Shown here in pieces: positions 56,821 through 64,000 of a DNA stretch of 64,000 bases (the first letter of the stretch is position 1; each line of letters opens with the position of its first letter). Source of the stretch: Kluyvera intermedia. Lineage in GTDB: Bacteria; Pseudomonadota; Gammaproteobacteria; Enterobacterales; Enterobacteriaceae. The translations under genes were made by a program, and so were the position numbers. Where the stretch lies: contig NZ_CP139986.1 in the NCBI RefSeq assembly GCF_034424175.1, positions 4,092,001 to 4,156,000 on the forward strand, in the 5' to 3' direction. The notes beneath the pieces are model-generated. The model was not told the DNA's origin and did no database searches. It saw nothing but the letters and a program-made list of their open reading frames with translations.

Positions 56821-58959
56821 ATGACACCGCATGTGATGAAACGAGATGGCTGTAAAGTGCCATTCAAATCAGAGCGCATTAAAGAAGCCATTCTACGTGC
56901 AGCTAAAGCAGCGGGAGTCGATGACGCAGACTATTGCGCCACCGTCGCAGCAATCGTTAGCCAACAAATGCAGGACCAACCGCAGGTCGATATCAACGAA
57001 ATTCAGACCGCCGTTGAGAATCAGCTGATGTCCGGGCCGTACAAGCAGTTGGCTCGTTCTTATATCGAATATCGCCATGACCGCGACAGCCAGCGCGAAA
57101 AGCGCGGCCGTCTGAATCAGGAAATTCGCGGTCTGGTTGAGCAGACCAACTCAGCGTTACTGAACGAAAACGCCAACAAAGACAGTAAAGTCATCCCAAC
57201 CCAGCGCGACCTGCTGGCCGGTATCGTGGCCAAGCACTATGCGCGTCAGCACCTGCTGCCGCACGACGTAGTGATGGCGCACGAGCGTGGCATGCTTCAC
57301 TACCACGACCTCGACTATTCCCCATTCTTCCCGATGTTCAACTGTATGCTTATCGATCTGAAAGGCATGCTGACTCAGGGCTTTAAGATGGGTAACGCGG
57401 AAATTGAGCCGCCAAAATCTATCTCTACTGCCACCGCGGTTACCGCACAGATCATCGCGCAGGTAGCCAGCCACATTTACGGCGGCACCACCATTAACCG
57501 TATTGATGAAGTTCTGGCACCGTTCGTGACCGAGAGCTTTAAAAAGCACAGTAAAACCGCAGAAGAGTGGCAGATCCCGAACGCCGAAGAGTATGCCCTT
57601 TCTCGCACCGAGAAAGAGTGCTACGACGCCTTCCAGTCGCTGGAGTATGAGGTGAATACGCTGCATACCGCCAACGGCCAGACACCGTTCGTCACCTTTG
57701 GTTTTGGTCTGGGAACCACCTGGGAATCACGTCTGATTCAGCAGTCTATTCTGCGCAACCGCATAGCGGGTCTGGGTAAAAACCGTAAAACGGCGGTGTT
57801 CCCGAAACTGGTCTTCGCCATTCGCGACGGTCTGAACCACAAGCCGGGCGACGCCAACTACGACATCAAACAGCTGGCGCTGGAGTGCGCAAGCAAGCGC
57901 ATGTACCCAGACATTCTCAACTACGATCAGGTGGTTAAGGTTACCGGTTCATTCAAAACGCCAATGGGTTGCCGCAGCTTCCTCGGCGTGTGGGAAAACG
58001 AGGACGGCGAGCAGGTACATGATGGGCGTAACAACCTCGGCGTGATTAGCCTCAACCTGCCGCGTATTGCGCTGGAAGCTAAAGGCGATGAAGCCGCATT
58101 CTGGACGCTGCTGGACGAACGTCTGCTGCTGGCGCGTAAAGCGCTGATGACCCGCATTGCGCGTCTGGAAGGCGTGAAAGCCCGTGTCGCACCTATCCTC
58201 TACATGGAAGGCGCTTGCGGCGTTCGTCTGAAAGCCGACGACGATGTGTCTGAAATCTTCAAGAATGGCCGTGCGTCAATTTCACTGGGCTACATCGGGA
58301 TCCACGAAACTATCAACGCCCTGTTCGGCAACAGCCACATGTACGACAGCGAAATGCTGCGTGAAAAAGGCGTTGCCATCGTTCAGCGTCTGCGTGATGC
58401 CGTTGACCAGTGGAAAGACGAAACCGGCTACGGTTTCAGCCTGTACAGCACGCCGAGCGAGAACCTGTGCGACCGTTTCTGCCGTCTGGATACCGCCGAG
58501 TTTGGCCTGGTAGAAGGCGTGACCGACAAAGGCTATTACACCAACAGCTTCCACCTCGACGTGGAGAAGAAGGTGAATCCGTACGACAAAATCGATTTTG
58601 AAGCGGCCTATCCGCCAATCGCTAACGGTGGTTTCATTTGCTACGGCGAGTACCCGAACATTCAGCACAACCTGAAAGCGCTGGAAGACGTGTGGGATTA
58701 CAGCTACAAGCACGTGCCGTACTACGGGACCAACACGCCAATCGATGAATGCTACGAGTGCGGTTTTACCGGTGAGTTTGAATGCACCAGCAAAGGCTTC
58801 ACCTGCCCGAAATGCGGTAACCACGACGCGGCGCGCGTCTCCGTTACCCGCCGCGTGTGCGGCTACCTCGGCAGCCCGGATGCGCGTCCGTTCAACGCCG
58901 GTAAGCAAGAAGAAGTGAAGCGCCGTGTGAAACATCTGGGTAACGGGCAGCTCGGTTAA
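56821..58959 (+). CDS. nrdD: Anaerobic ribonucleoside-triphosphate reductase NrdD
   Basis: 712 residues from MTPHVMKRDGCKVPF, the E. coli length. An N-terminal ATP-cone comes first, then the ten-stranded barrel. The four-cysteine zinc site is CYECGFTGEFECTSKGFTCPKCG in two parts near the end (CYECG, CPKCG), and the glycyl-radical loop is RRVCGYLGS. It reduces NTPs to dNTPs under anoxia after activation by NrdG. Confidence 0.96.
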   Translation: MTPHVMKRDGCKVPFKSERIKEAILRAAKAAGVDDADYCATVAAIVSQQMQDQPQVDINEIQTAVENQLMSGPYKQLARSYIEYRHDRDSQREKRGRLNQEIRGLVEQTNSALLNENANKDSKVIPTQRDLLAGIVAKHYARQHLLPHDVVMAHERGMLHYHDLDYSPFFPMFNCMLIDLKGMLTQGFKMGNAEIEPPKSISTATAVTAQIIAQVASHIYGGTTINRIDEVLAPFVTESFKKHSKTAEEWQIPNAEEYALSRTEKECYDAFQSLEYEVNTLHTANGQTPFVTFGFGLGTTWESRLIQQSILRNRIAGLGKNRKTAVFPKLVFAIRDGLNHKPGDANYDIKQLALECASKRMYPDILNYDQVVKVTGSFKTPMGCRSFLGVWENEDGEQVHDGRNNLGVISLNLPRIALEAKGDEAAFWTLLDERLLLARKALMTRIARLEGVKARVAPILYMEGACGVRLKADDDVSEIFKNGRASISLGYIGIHETINALFGNSHMYDSEMLREKGVAIVQRLRDAVDQWKDETGYGFSLYSTPSENLCDRFCRLDTAEFGLVEGVTDKGYYTNSFHLDVEKKVNPYDKIDFEAAYPPIANGGFICYGEYPNIQHNLKALEDVWDYSYKHVPYYGTNTPIDECYECGFTGEFECTSKGFTCPKCGNHDAARVSVTRRVCGYLGSPDARPFNAGKQEEVKRRVKHLGNGQLG

Positions 58960-58972
58960 TTCCGCGCGATTT

Positions 58973-59013
58973 TCCCCTCACCCTAACCCTCTCCCCACAG
59001 GGGAGAGGGAACC
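58973..59013. repeat. Palindromic CCCTCACCCTAACCCTCTCC repeat, second copy
   Basis: CCCTCACCCTAACCCTCTCC then CCACAGGGGAGAGGG, the same family as at 36947 and 62761. It lies between nrdD and nrdG. Confidence 0.7.
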
Positions 59014-59039
59014 GCTCACAGCGCATTGCGCCCTCGTTT

Positions 59040-59160
59040 TTCGCGAAGCAATTAACGTCAGAGCAAGGCGGCAAACGAAGGAATCCCTGGGAGCTTACAT
59101 AAGTAAGTGACCAGGGTGAGTGAGTGCAGCCAACGCAGTTATGGCGTTAATTGAGAAGCG
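59040..59160. repeat. ERIC element between nrdD and nrdG
   Basis: The core GAGCTTACATAAGTAAGTGA with CCCTGG / CCAGGG arms matches the central palindrome of the enterobacterial repetitive intergenic consensus, followed by the usual GTGAGTGAGTGCAGCCAACG. At about 120 bp it is close to the full length of 127. It ends just before the nrdG start and will be part of the nrdDG transcript. Confidence 0.85.
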
Positions 59161-59163
59161 AAA

Positions 59164-59628
59164 ATGAATTACCACCAGTATTACCCGGTCGATATCGTCA
59201 ACGGCCCCGGCACACGCTGCACGCTGTTCGTTTCCGGCTGCGTTCATGAATGTCCCGGCTGCTACAACAAGAGCACCTGGCGCGTAAACTCCGGCCAGCC
59301 ATTCACCGAAGAGATGGCTGACCGCATCATTGCCGATCTGAACGATACGCGCGTCAAACGCCAGGGGATCACCCTTTCCGGCGGCGACCCGCTGCACCCG
59401 CAGAACGTGCCGGAAATCCTGAAACTGGTGCAACGCATCCATGCCGAATGCTCTGGCAAAGATATCTGGGTGTGGACGGGCTACAAGCTGGATGAACTGA
59501 ACGCGGCGCAGATGGAAGTCGTGAACCTCATCAACGTGCTGGTCGATGGCAAGTTCGTGCAGGACTTAAAAGACCCGGCGCTTATCTGGCGCGGAAGCAG
59601 CAATCAGGTAGTGCATCACCTGCGGTAA
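59164..59628 (+). CDS. nrdG: Anaerobic ribonucleotide reductase activase NrdG
   Basis: 154 residues of the radical-SAM family with the cluster motif GCVHECPGCYN (Cys-x3-Cys-x2-Cys, residues 26-33). LSGGDPLHPQN and WVWTGYKLDEL are conserved. It generates the glycyl radical of NrdD. It follows nrdD but is separated from it by two repeats. Confidence 0.95.
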   Translation: MNYHQYYPVDIVNGPGTRCTLFVSGCVHECPGCYNKSTWRVNSGQPFTEEMADRIIADLNDTRVKRQGITLSGGDPLHPQNVPEILKLVQRIHAECSGKDIWVWTGYKLDELNAAQMEVVNLINVLVDGKFVQDLKDPALIWRGSSNQVVHHLR

Positions 59629-59634
59629 TCTCCT

Positions 59635-59662
59635 GCGTCAGCCGTTTAAAACCGGCTGACGC
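59635..59662. terminator. Bidirectional terminator after nrdG
   Basis: GCGTCAGCCG, 8-base loop, CGGCTGACGC: a perfect 10-bp stem between convergent genes. It overlaps the stop codon of the minus-strand regulator. Confidence 0.75.
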
Positions 59663-61556
59663 ACTCCATCGCCATCGTTTTAAACTCCTCAAAACTACGC
59701 GTCGCGGCAAGCCGTGTCATCGCGCGTTCACGCAAGAAAGTGACGAAGATATCGTAGATCGCCATCGCCTCTTCATACTCGCTTTTGCTAATCGCTAACA
59801 AGAAGATGATGTGCGCGGTTTCATCGCCCCAGACAATACCGTCGGGCGCGATAACGGTGTAGACCACCGTCTTTTTCGCCAGCAACCCCAATGCGTGCGG
59901 CAGTGCGATACCGTCACCCAGCATGGTGCTGACAATCGCTTCACGCTCCACCACCGAATCATAGAATTCGGCGTCAACAAAGCCTTCCGATTCAAGCTGC
60001 TGGCAGAGTTCAGCAAACAACGTTTGCTGATCCATCGATGCATCAATCACCCGGAAATGGGCCTCGTCGAAGTACTTGTTCAGCATAAACGGACGGGTGC
60101 GGTCTACCAACACCAGCTTGCCAATTTGATCCAACTGGTAGTCGGTTGGGAACGGCGCGATCGTGACGATGGGTTTATCTTTTTCGCTAATACGCGCGGT
60201 CGAAATAACAAAGTCTTCCGTTATCGCCTCCAGCTGTTCATATTCACGCTGGGAAAGCGTTGAGACAACCTCAACCTGCGGGTATTTACGCTGCAAAATC
60301 GCTTCTATCATTCGCGCCATTGCATTGCCCGCATCGCAGACCAGCAGCACCTTCGGTTGACGCTGATAGCCAATATTGTAGTGGCGCTCAAGGCCGACGC
60401 CGATGTGCAGCACCAGGAAACCGATCTCGTTTTCGCTTATCGCGTACGGGGTGTATTTGCCCCAACTCGATACCGCCGCCAGCGTCATATCCCACGCCAT
60501 CGGGTAGTGCTGTTTAATGTTGTCGAGCAGCGGATTGGGGATCATTATCTGGTAGCGCACGCGGGTGATCATGGTTTTGATATGCGTCAGCAGATCGGCA
60601 TGCAACTGGGCGTCTTCCAGCAGGTTGTAGTTATATTGCTGGTTGATATACCGCAGGATGTAATTGACCAGCGCTTCGTCGTCGTCGGCGCTGATGGTAC
60701 CCGGATCCACATCCTGCACCTGACGTGCGGCAATGTGTACGCAGAGCCACTCTTCTTCCGCCGCAGAAAATGGTTTTCCCGCCAGTCGCTGGAGTTCACC
60801 GGCAACATCATGGGCCACATCGCGAACGTTTTGCGCCACATCTTCCGCGCGGAAATCCACCAGCGGAAAACCCTCACTGACGCGGCGTGTCACCACCGCG
60901 CCATACAAGCAGATAAAGCGCTCGCCCGCGTCGGTCAAGCGCACCTGGTGGCGCGTCAGGATATCCTGTAACCCGGCTTCCAACTGCGCTAACACGCTGG
61001 CATCAAAGGTTTCCTCGCGAATAAGCGGGTTCAGTGCGCCCTGCTGGCTAAGCTCCCACAGCAGGTCGGTCAAACAGGCGCGAATCGACACTTCACTGCC
61101 AAATAGCTTCATGCCGTGGCGTGGACGCGTCTCCAGCGTCAGTTGATAGCGCGCAAAACGCTCGCGCACATCGACCATATCGCTCTGCAAGGTTGCGCGG
61201 CTGATAAACCACTCATCTGCGAGATCCTCAAGCTTTACCGAAAAAGCCGAGGTCAGAAAACGCACCAACAAAAACGCGATACGATCCTGGCCGCTACGTG
61301 GAATGGCCTGCGGCTTAGGCGTGGCGTCTTCCAGCGTCTGATAGCGCGAAGGATCGTCGATGACCAACTGGTAGCCGCTACCGCGGGTCAGGACAAACTG
61401 GGCGCCGTAGGGGATCAACAGCGAGTTTAGTGCGGTGATATCGGCGCGCACGGTACGGGTTGAGACCGACAGCCGCTGTGCCAGTTCATCCTGGGGCAGC
61501 GTTTCGTTTTGCAGCAGGCTAAAGAGTTGCGCTAAACGTTGGTTGGGAAATCGCAT
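59646..61556 (-). CDS. BglG/LicR-type PRD transcriptional regulator with EIIB- and EIIA-like domains
   Basis: 636 residues. Domains in order: N-terminal helix-turn-helix (LPQDELAQRLSVSTRTVRAD, residues 18-37), a second HTH region to about 160, two PRDs (about 180-395), an EIIB-like domain with KVLLVCDAGNAMARM (Cys near residue 412), and an EIIA(Mtl/Fru)-like domain with the active His in LPHALGLLAKK near residue 560. PTS phosphorylation would tune its activity. It heads a minus-strand cluster for a DgaE/DgaF-type pathway transcribed towards it, and probably activates it. Confidence 0.9.
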   Translation of the reverse strand: MRFPNQRLAQLFSLLQNETLPQDELAQRLSVSTRTVRADITALNSLLIPYGAQFVLTRGSGYQLVIDDPSRYQTLEDATPKPQAIPRSGQDRIAFLLVRFLTSAFSVKLEDLADEWFISRATLQSDMVDVRERFARYQLTLETRPRHGMKLFGSEVSIRACLTDLLWELSQQGALNPLIREETFDASVLAQLEAGLQDILTRHQVRLTDAGERFICLYGAVVTRRVSEGFPLVDFRAEDVAQNVRDVAHDVAGELQRLAGKPFSAAEEEWLCVHIAARQVQDVDPGTISADDDEALVNYILRYINQQYNYNLLEDAQLHADLLTHIKTMITRVRYQIMIPNPLLDNIKQHYPMAWDMTLAAVSSWGKYTPYAISENEIGFLVLHIGVGLERHYNIGYQRQPKVLLVCDAGNAMARMIEAILQRKYPQVEVVSTLSQREYEQLEAITEDFVISTARISEKDKPIVTIAPFPTDYQLDQIGKLVLVDRTRPFMLNKYFDEAHFRVIDASMDQQTLFAELCQQLESEGFVDAEFYDSVVEREAIVSTMLGDGIALPHALGLLAKKTVVYTVIAPDGIVWGDETAHIIFLLAISKSEYEEAMAIYDIFVTFLRERAMTRLAATRSFEEFKTMAMECVSRF

Positions 61557-61578
61557 GTCGGTTCCTTGATTTTACGGC

Positions 61579-62730
61579 TTAGGGTTTTGCAGAAATCACC
61601 ATCTGGGATGGGCTGCCAACCGGGGTATAGTCCGGCGAAAACGTCAGCTTACCGCCCTTCGGCGCGACGCTAAAGCGGGTGATATTGTCACTGCGCTGGT
61701 TCATGACGTACAGCCAATGGCCTTGATTATCCAGCGTTAACGTTCTTGGGTAGTCGCCGCGCGTCCAGACATCGTCCTGACGGCTCAAGCGACCATCGGC
61801 CATCACGCTAAAGTGGGCGATGCTGTTATGCAGACGGTTCGCGACATAGAGCTGCTTTCCGTCGGGGCTTAGCACCAGGCCGGAAGCAAAGCTGGTGCCT
61901 TTGTAACCGTCGGGCAATGTGGAGACGGTTTGGCCTTCACGCAGCAAACCGCTGGTTTTATCGAGATGATAAAACGTCAGCGTAGAAGCCTCTTCGTTCA
62001 CCAGCCACAGTCCGTCCCCTGTCGGGGTAAAGACGAAGTGACGCGGCCCGGCGCCTGCCGATGAAGCGGCGATAAACGGCGGATCGTTTGGCGTCAGCTT
62101 GCCGCTGGCGTTGTCGATACGATACTGATAAATCCGGTCCAGACCGAGGTCAGTGCTGTAGACAAACTGCCCGCTGGGATCGGCTGAAATCATATGTGCA
62201 TGCGGGCTGCTGTGACCGCTGATGGCAAAGCTGCCTTCCACGGCAGCTTCCGGGCGCACGGCACCGGTTGGGCCACTATCCTGATGGACATCTACCGCTT
62301 CGCCGAGGCTACCATCCCCTTTCACCGGCAGCACGGCGACCGAACCGCTCACGTAGTTTGCCACCAGCAGATGGCCACCGTTCGGCGTTAGGGAAAGGAA
62401 TACCGGGCCCGCACCTGCGGATGTAACCTGATTCAGGCTGGTCAACTCGCCATCATTGCCAATACTCCATGCCTGCACCACGCCCTGGTCCACCTCACTG
62501 GCGGCATAGAGCGTTTTGCCATCGTGCGAGACGGTCAGTTGCGCGACGTCCGGTAGTGAGCCTACCAGGATTTTGTCGCGCAGTTCACCCGTTTTTTCAT
62601 CCACGATAAAACGATACAGGCCTTGCCCGTTAGGATTGTAGGTGCCAACCCAGGCATACTGCGGTTGTGCGATGGCGCTGGCGGCGAGCAGGGAGAGTGA
62701 GGCGGCAAGCAGGTGGTGAGCGGTGGGCAT
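61579..62730 (-). CDS. Secreted beta-propeller lactonase (YbhE/Pgl-like family)
   Basis: 383 residues. A signal peptide MPTAHHLLAASLSLLAASAIAQ (in two parts, MPTAHHLLAA and SLSLLAASAIAQ) ends at AIA-QPQYAW. A seven-bladed propeller follows with repeated motifs such as VSHDGKTLYAAS, LTPNGGHLLVANY, LSPDGKQLYVANR and NQGHWLYVMNQ. Relatives include cytoplasmic 6-phosphogluconolactonase (Pgl); the export signal places this one in the periplasm. In this cluster it may open a sugar-acid lactone before uptake. That is inference from context. Confidence 0.85.
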   Translation of the reverse strand: MPTAHHLLAASLSLLAASAIAQPQYAWVGTYNPNGQGLYRFIVDEKTGELRDKILVGSLPDVAQLTVSHDGKTLYAASEVDQGVVQAWSIGNDGELTSLNQVTSAGAGPVFLSLTPNGGHLLVANYVSGSVAVLPVKGDGSLGEAVDVHQDSGPTGAVRPEAAVEGSFAISGHSSPHAHMISADPSGQFVYSTDLGLDRIYQYRIDNASGKLTPNDPPFIAASSAGAGPRHFVFTPTGDGLWLVNEEASTLTFYHLDKTSGLLREGQTVSTLPDGYKGTSFASGLVLSPDGKQLYVANRLHNSIAHFSVMADGRLSRQDDVWTRGDYPRTLTLDNQGHWLYVMNQRSDNITRFSVAPKGGKLTFSPDYTPVGSPSQMVISAKP

Positions 62731-62760
62731 GGTGGCTCCTTGGTGGTTTGGTGCGCGTTT

Positions 62761-62905
62761 TTCCCCTCACCCCGGCCCTCTCCCCAAAGGGGCGAGGGAG
62801 AAGACCAGATGTTCCCCTCGGCGAGGGAGAAAAACATACGTGCCAGTTGCACGATCGGTCCCCTCTCCCCTATGGGGAGAGGGTTAGGGTGAGGGGGAAC
62901 AATCG
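62761..62905. repeat. Palindromic CCCTCACCC-type repeats, composite copy
   Basis: Two units of the family: CCCCTCACCCCGGCCCTCTC with CCCAAAGGGGCGAGGG, and CCCCTCTCCCCTATGGGGAG with AGGGTTAGGGTGAGGGGG in the opposite sense, with a GTTCCCCTCGGCGAGGG part between. They fill the gap between the lactonase and aldolase genes and may reduce read-through. Confidence 0.7.
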
Positions 62906-62907
62906 CA

Positions 62908-63648
62908 CTACTTCACTAATTGTTTAGTCATCTCCAGCAGTTGGCGCACATCACCCGGACGAGTATTACCGCTGGCCTTATCAATAATAGAACTATAGAT
63001 ATGGGGGATGATTTTGCTAACTCCAGCATCCAGCGCAATTTTCAGGATCTCACTGTAATTGTCCAGATCGATCCCCCCCGTTGGTTCCAGCCAGAAATCG
63101 TGGCGCGCACAGGCTTCCGCCACCGCAATAAACTCATCGCGATACTTCAGGCCACCCATCGGGAAGTACTTAATCGAGCTGCCGCCCATATCTTTAAGCA
63201 GCGCAATGGCGGTTTCCAGCGGCACAATGCCGTCAGGCGTGGTGCTGGAGAGCGGGCCGGTGGAGATTTTGACCATGCCCACGGTACCGGTCGGGGAAAC
63301 CAGACCATTCACCACCGTCTCGTTTTGCCCCAGCAACGCACGGCTGGTGGCGACACCGGTGAATACCTGATTCACGTGCTGCGGCTGTACCTGACGAGAA
63401 ATCTCGCTCACCATTGCCGATTGATTCGGATCACCCGCGCCCAGCCCAACGGACAGCGCGTTATCAATGAGCTGCGCATACTCGCGCATATCGGCAACGG
63501 CACTGGCCACATCCGGGTAATTTTTGGAGAGCACGCCAACCAACACATGACCTTCCGCCGCCTCGTAAATGTCACGGGCGTTATCCTTGCTGCCTGCCAG
63601 AACGTTCAGGCAAACACGATCGCGGTAAAAATTCGGGGTCAGTTTCAT
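62908..63648 (-). CDS. dgaF: 2-dehydro-3-deoxy-phosphogluconate aldolase, DgaF family
   Basis: 246 residues of the KDGP-aldolase family paired with DgaE. Conserved features are RVCLNVLAGS, GHVLVGVLSKNYPD, GLGAGDPNQ, VKISTGPLSSTTPDG and the phosphate-binding FWLEPTGGIDLDN. It should cleave 2-keto-3-deoxy-6-phosphogluconate to pyruvate and glyceraldehyde 3-phosphate. The start overlaps the upstream gene's stop (ATGA) and the ribosome site AAGGAG is inside that gene. The symbol follows Salmonella; the PRD regulator here differs from the sigma-54 DgaR system, so the operon may serve another substrate. Confidence 0.85.
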   Translation of the reverse strand: MKLTPNFYRDRVCLNVLAGSKDNARDIYEAAEGHVLVGVLSKNYPDVASAVADMREYAQLIDNALSVGLGAGDPNQSAMVSEISRQVQPQHVNQVFTGVATSRALLGQNETVVNGLVSPTGTVGMVKISTGPLSSTTPDGIVPLETAIALLKDMGGSSIKYFPMGGLKYRDEFIAVAEACARHDFWLEPTGGIDLDNYSEILKIALDAGVSKIIPHIYSSIIDKASGNTRPGDVRQLLEMTKQLVK

Positions 63649-64000
63649 GCGGTTTTCTCCTTGTTAAGAACTTCAGCAATGCGACGAGAGACAATCTCCA
63701 ACTGCTGCGCATCAACGCTGCGGACGTCGGCTTCAATAATGCCCTCGTTGGCTTTATAGCCACGGAAATAGATAGCGTATTCGCCCTGCTTGAGTGCGTT
63801 AACCAACTCGCCGGTAGCGATGCCAGTCACGGCTTCATCGAATTTGATTTCGGCACGGGCAATGTCACGCCCGGCGCTGTCCCAGACCACGCGGGCAGTC
63901 ACGCCATTGAGCGTGTTGAGCTGGTCAATAAACGGGGTCATTTTCGCCACCATCTCATCGCCGCTCTCTTTGCGCGCAGTCAGATAATGTTCAATGGCAC
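63645..64000 (-). CDS. dgaE: DgaE-family PLP-dependent ammonia-lyase, C-terminal part
   Basis: About 117 codons are open from the window edge to the stop at 63645, with no start inside the window. The sequence (NGVTARVVWDSAGRDIARAE, GEYAIYFRGYKANEGIIEAD) matches the C-terminal domain of D-glucosaminate-6-phosphate ammonia-lyase-like proteins of the SelA-related PLP fold. The active-site lysine would lie outside. Its stop overlaps the start of the aldolase gene, which supports a two-step pathway. Confidence 0.75.
   Translation of the reverse strand, partial: AIEHYLTARKESGDEMVAKMTPFIDQLNTLNGVTARVVWDSAGRDIARAEIKFDEAVTGIATGELVNALKQGEYAIYFRGYKANEGIIEADVRSVDAQQLEIVSRRIAEVLNKEKTA

Overview
The window is chromosomal DNA from a member of the Enterobacteriaceae close to, but not, Escherichia coli. 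From leuX (29.7 kb) to nrdG (59.6 kb) the gene order follows E. coli: ahr, yjgR, lptG/lptF, pepA, holC, valS, yjgM, yjgN, rraB, argI, tabA, pyrL-pyrB-pyrI, ridA, mgtA, treR-treB-treC, nrdD-nrdG. The presence of miaE, a second tryptophanyl-tRNA synthetase, REP, ERIC and other palindromic intergenic repeats, and a 16S sequence unlike E. coli in its variable loops point to a relative of Enterobacter, Citrobacter, Kluyvera or Buttiauxella. The genus cannot be fixed by eye.

Region 1 (1-12.8 kb) is not colinear with E. coli. It holds two minus-strand genes of unknown function (the second with a possible TIM-barrel layout), a MarR / HlyD / DUF2955 efflux-type operon with a candidate operator, a small secreted or anchored protein, a trpS2 gene behind a leader peptide with tandem Trp codons and an attenuator, and yhiI-rbbA-yhhJ. 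The rbbA gene carries an in-frame TGA.

Region 2 (12.9-18.3 kb) is a complete rRNA operon on the minus strand (16S, tRNA-Glu(UUC), 23S, 5S) with P1, P2, boxA and a terminator.

Region 3 (18.7-29.8 kb) is an AT-rich accessory island ending at leuX, tRNA-Leu(CAA), which is the integration target of the adjacent P4-type integrase. It contains a glyoxalase-fold gene, a full IS1 without a target duplication, an overlapping nuclease-like / C5-methyltransferase pair (a probable type II restriction-modification system), IS3-family debris, and a two-gene unit: a ParB-like domain fused to an OLD/AAA-type ATPase, followed by a separate TOPRIM protein. That unit looks like an OLD- or PARIS-type defence system with an unusual ParB-fused ATPase; an in-frame TAA interrupts the ATPase near its N-terminus. 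The integrase is broken twice, by a short deletion and by an IS3-family element, so the island is probably no longer mobile.

Region 4 (29.9-59.6 kb) is core chromosome with clear regulation: ARG boxes before argI, the pyrL UTP-sensing attenuator, the mgtL proline-codon leader before mgtA, a TreR operator before treB, and FNR-, NrdR- and DnaA-like sites before nrdD. Between ridA and mgtA lies an array of 13 tandem 25-bp units enclosed by perfect 30-bp inverted repeats.

Region 5 (59.6-64 kb) is the start of a minus-strand sugar-acid catabolic locus: a PRD/EIIB/EIIA regulator, a secreted beta-propeller lactonase, a DgaF-type aldolase and the end of a DgaE-type ammonia-lyase, running off the window.
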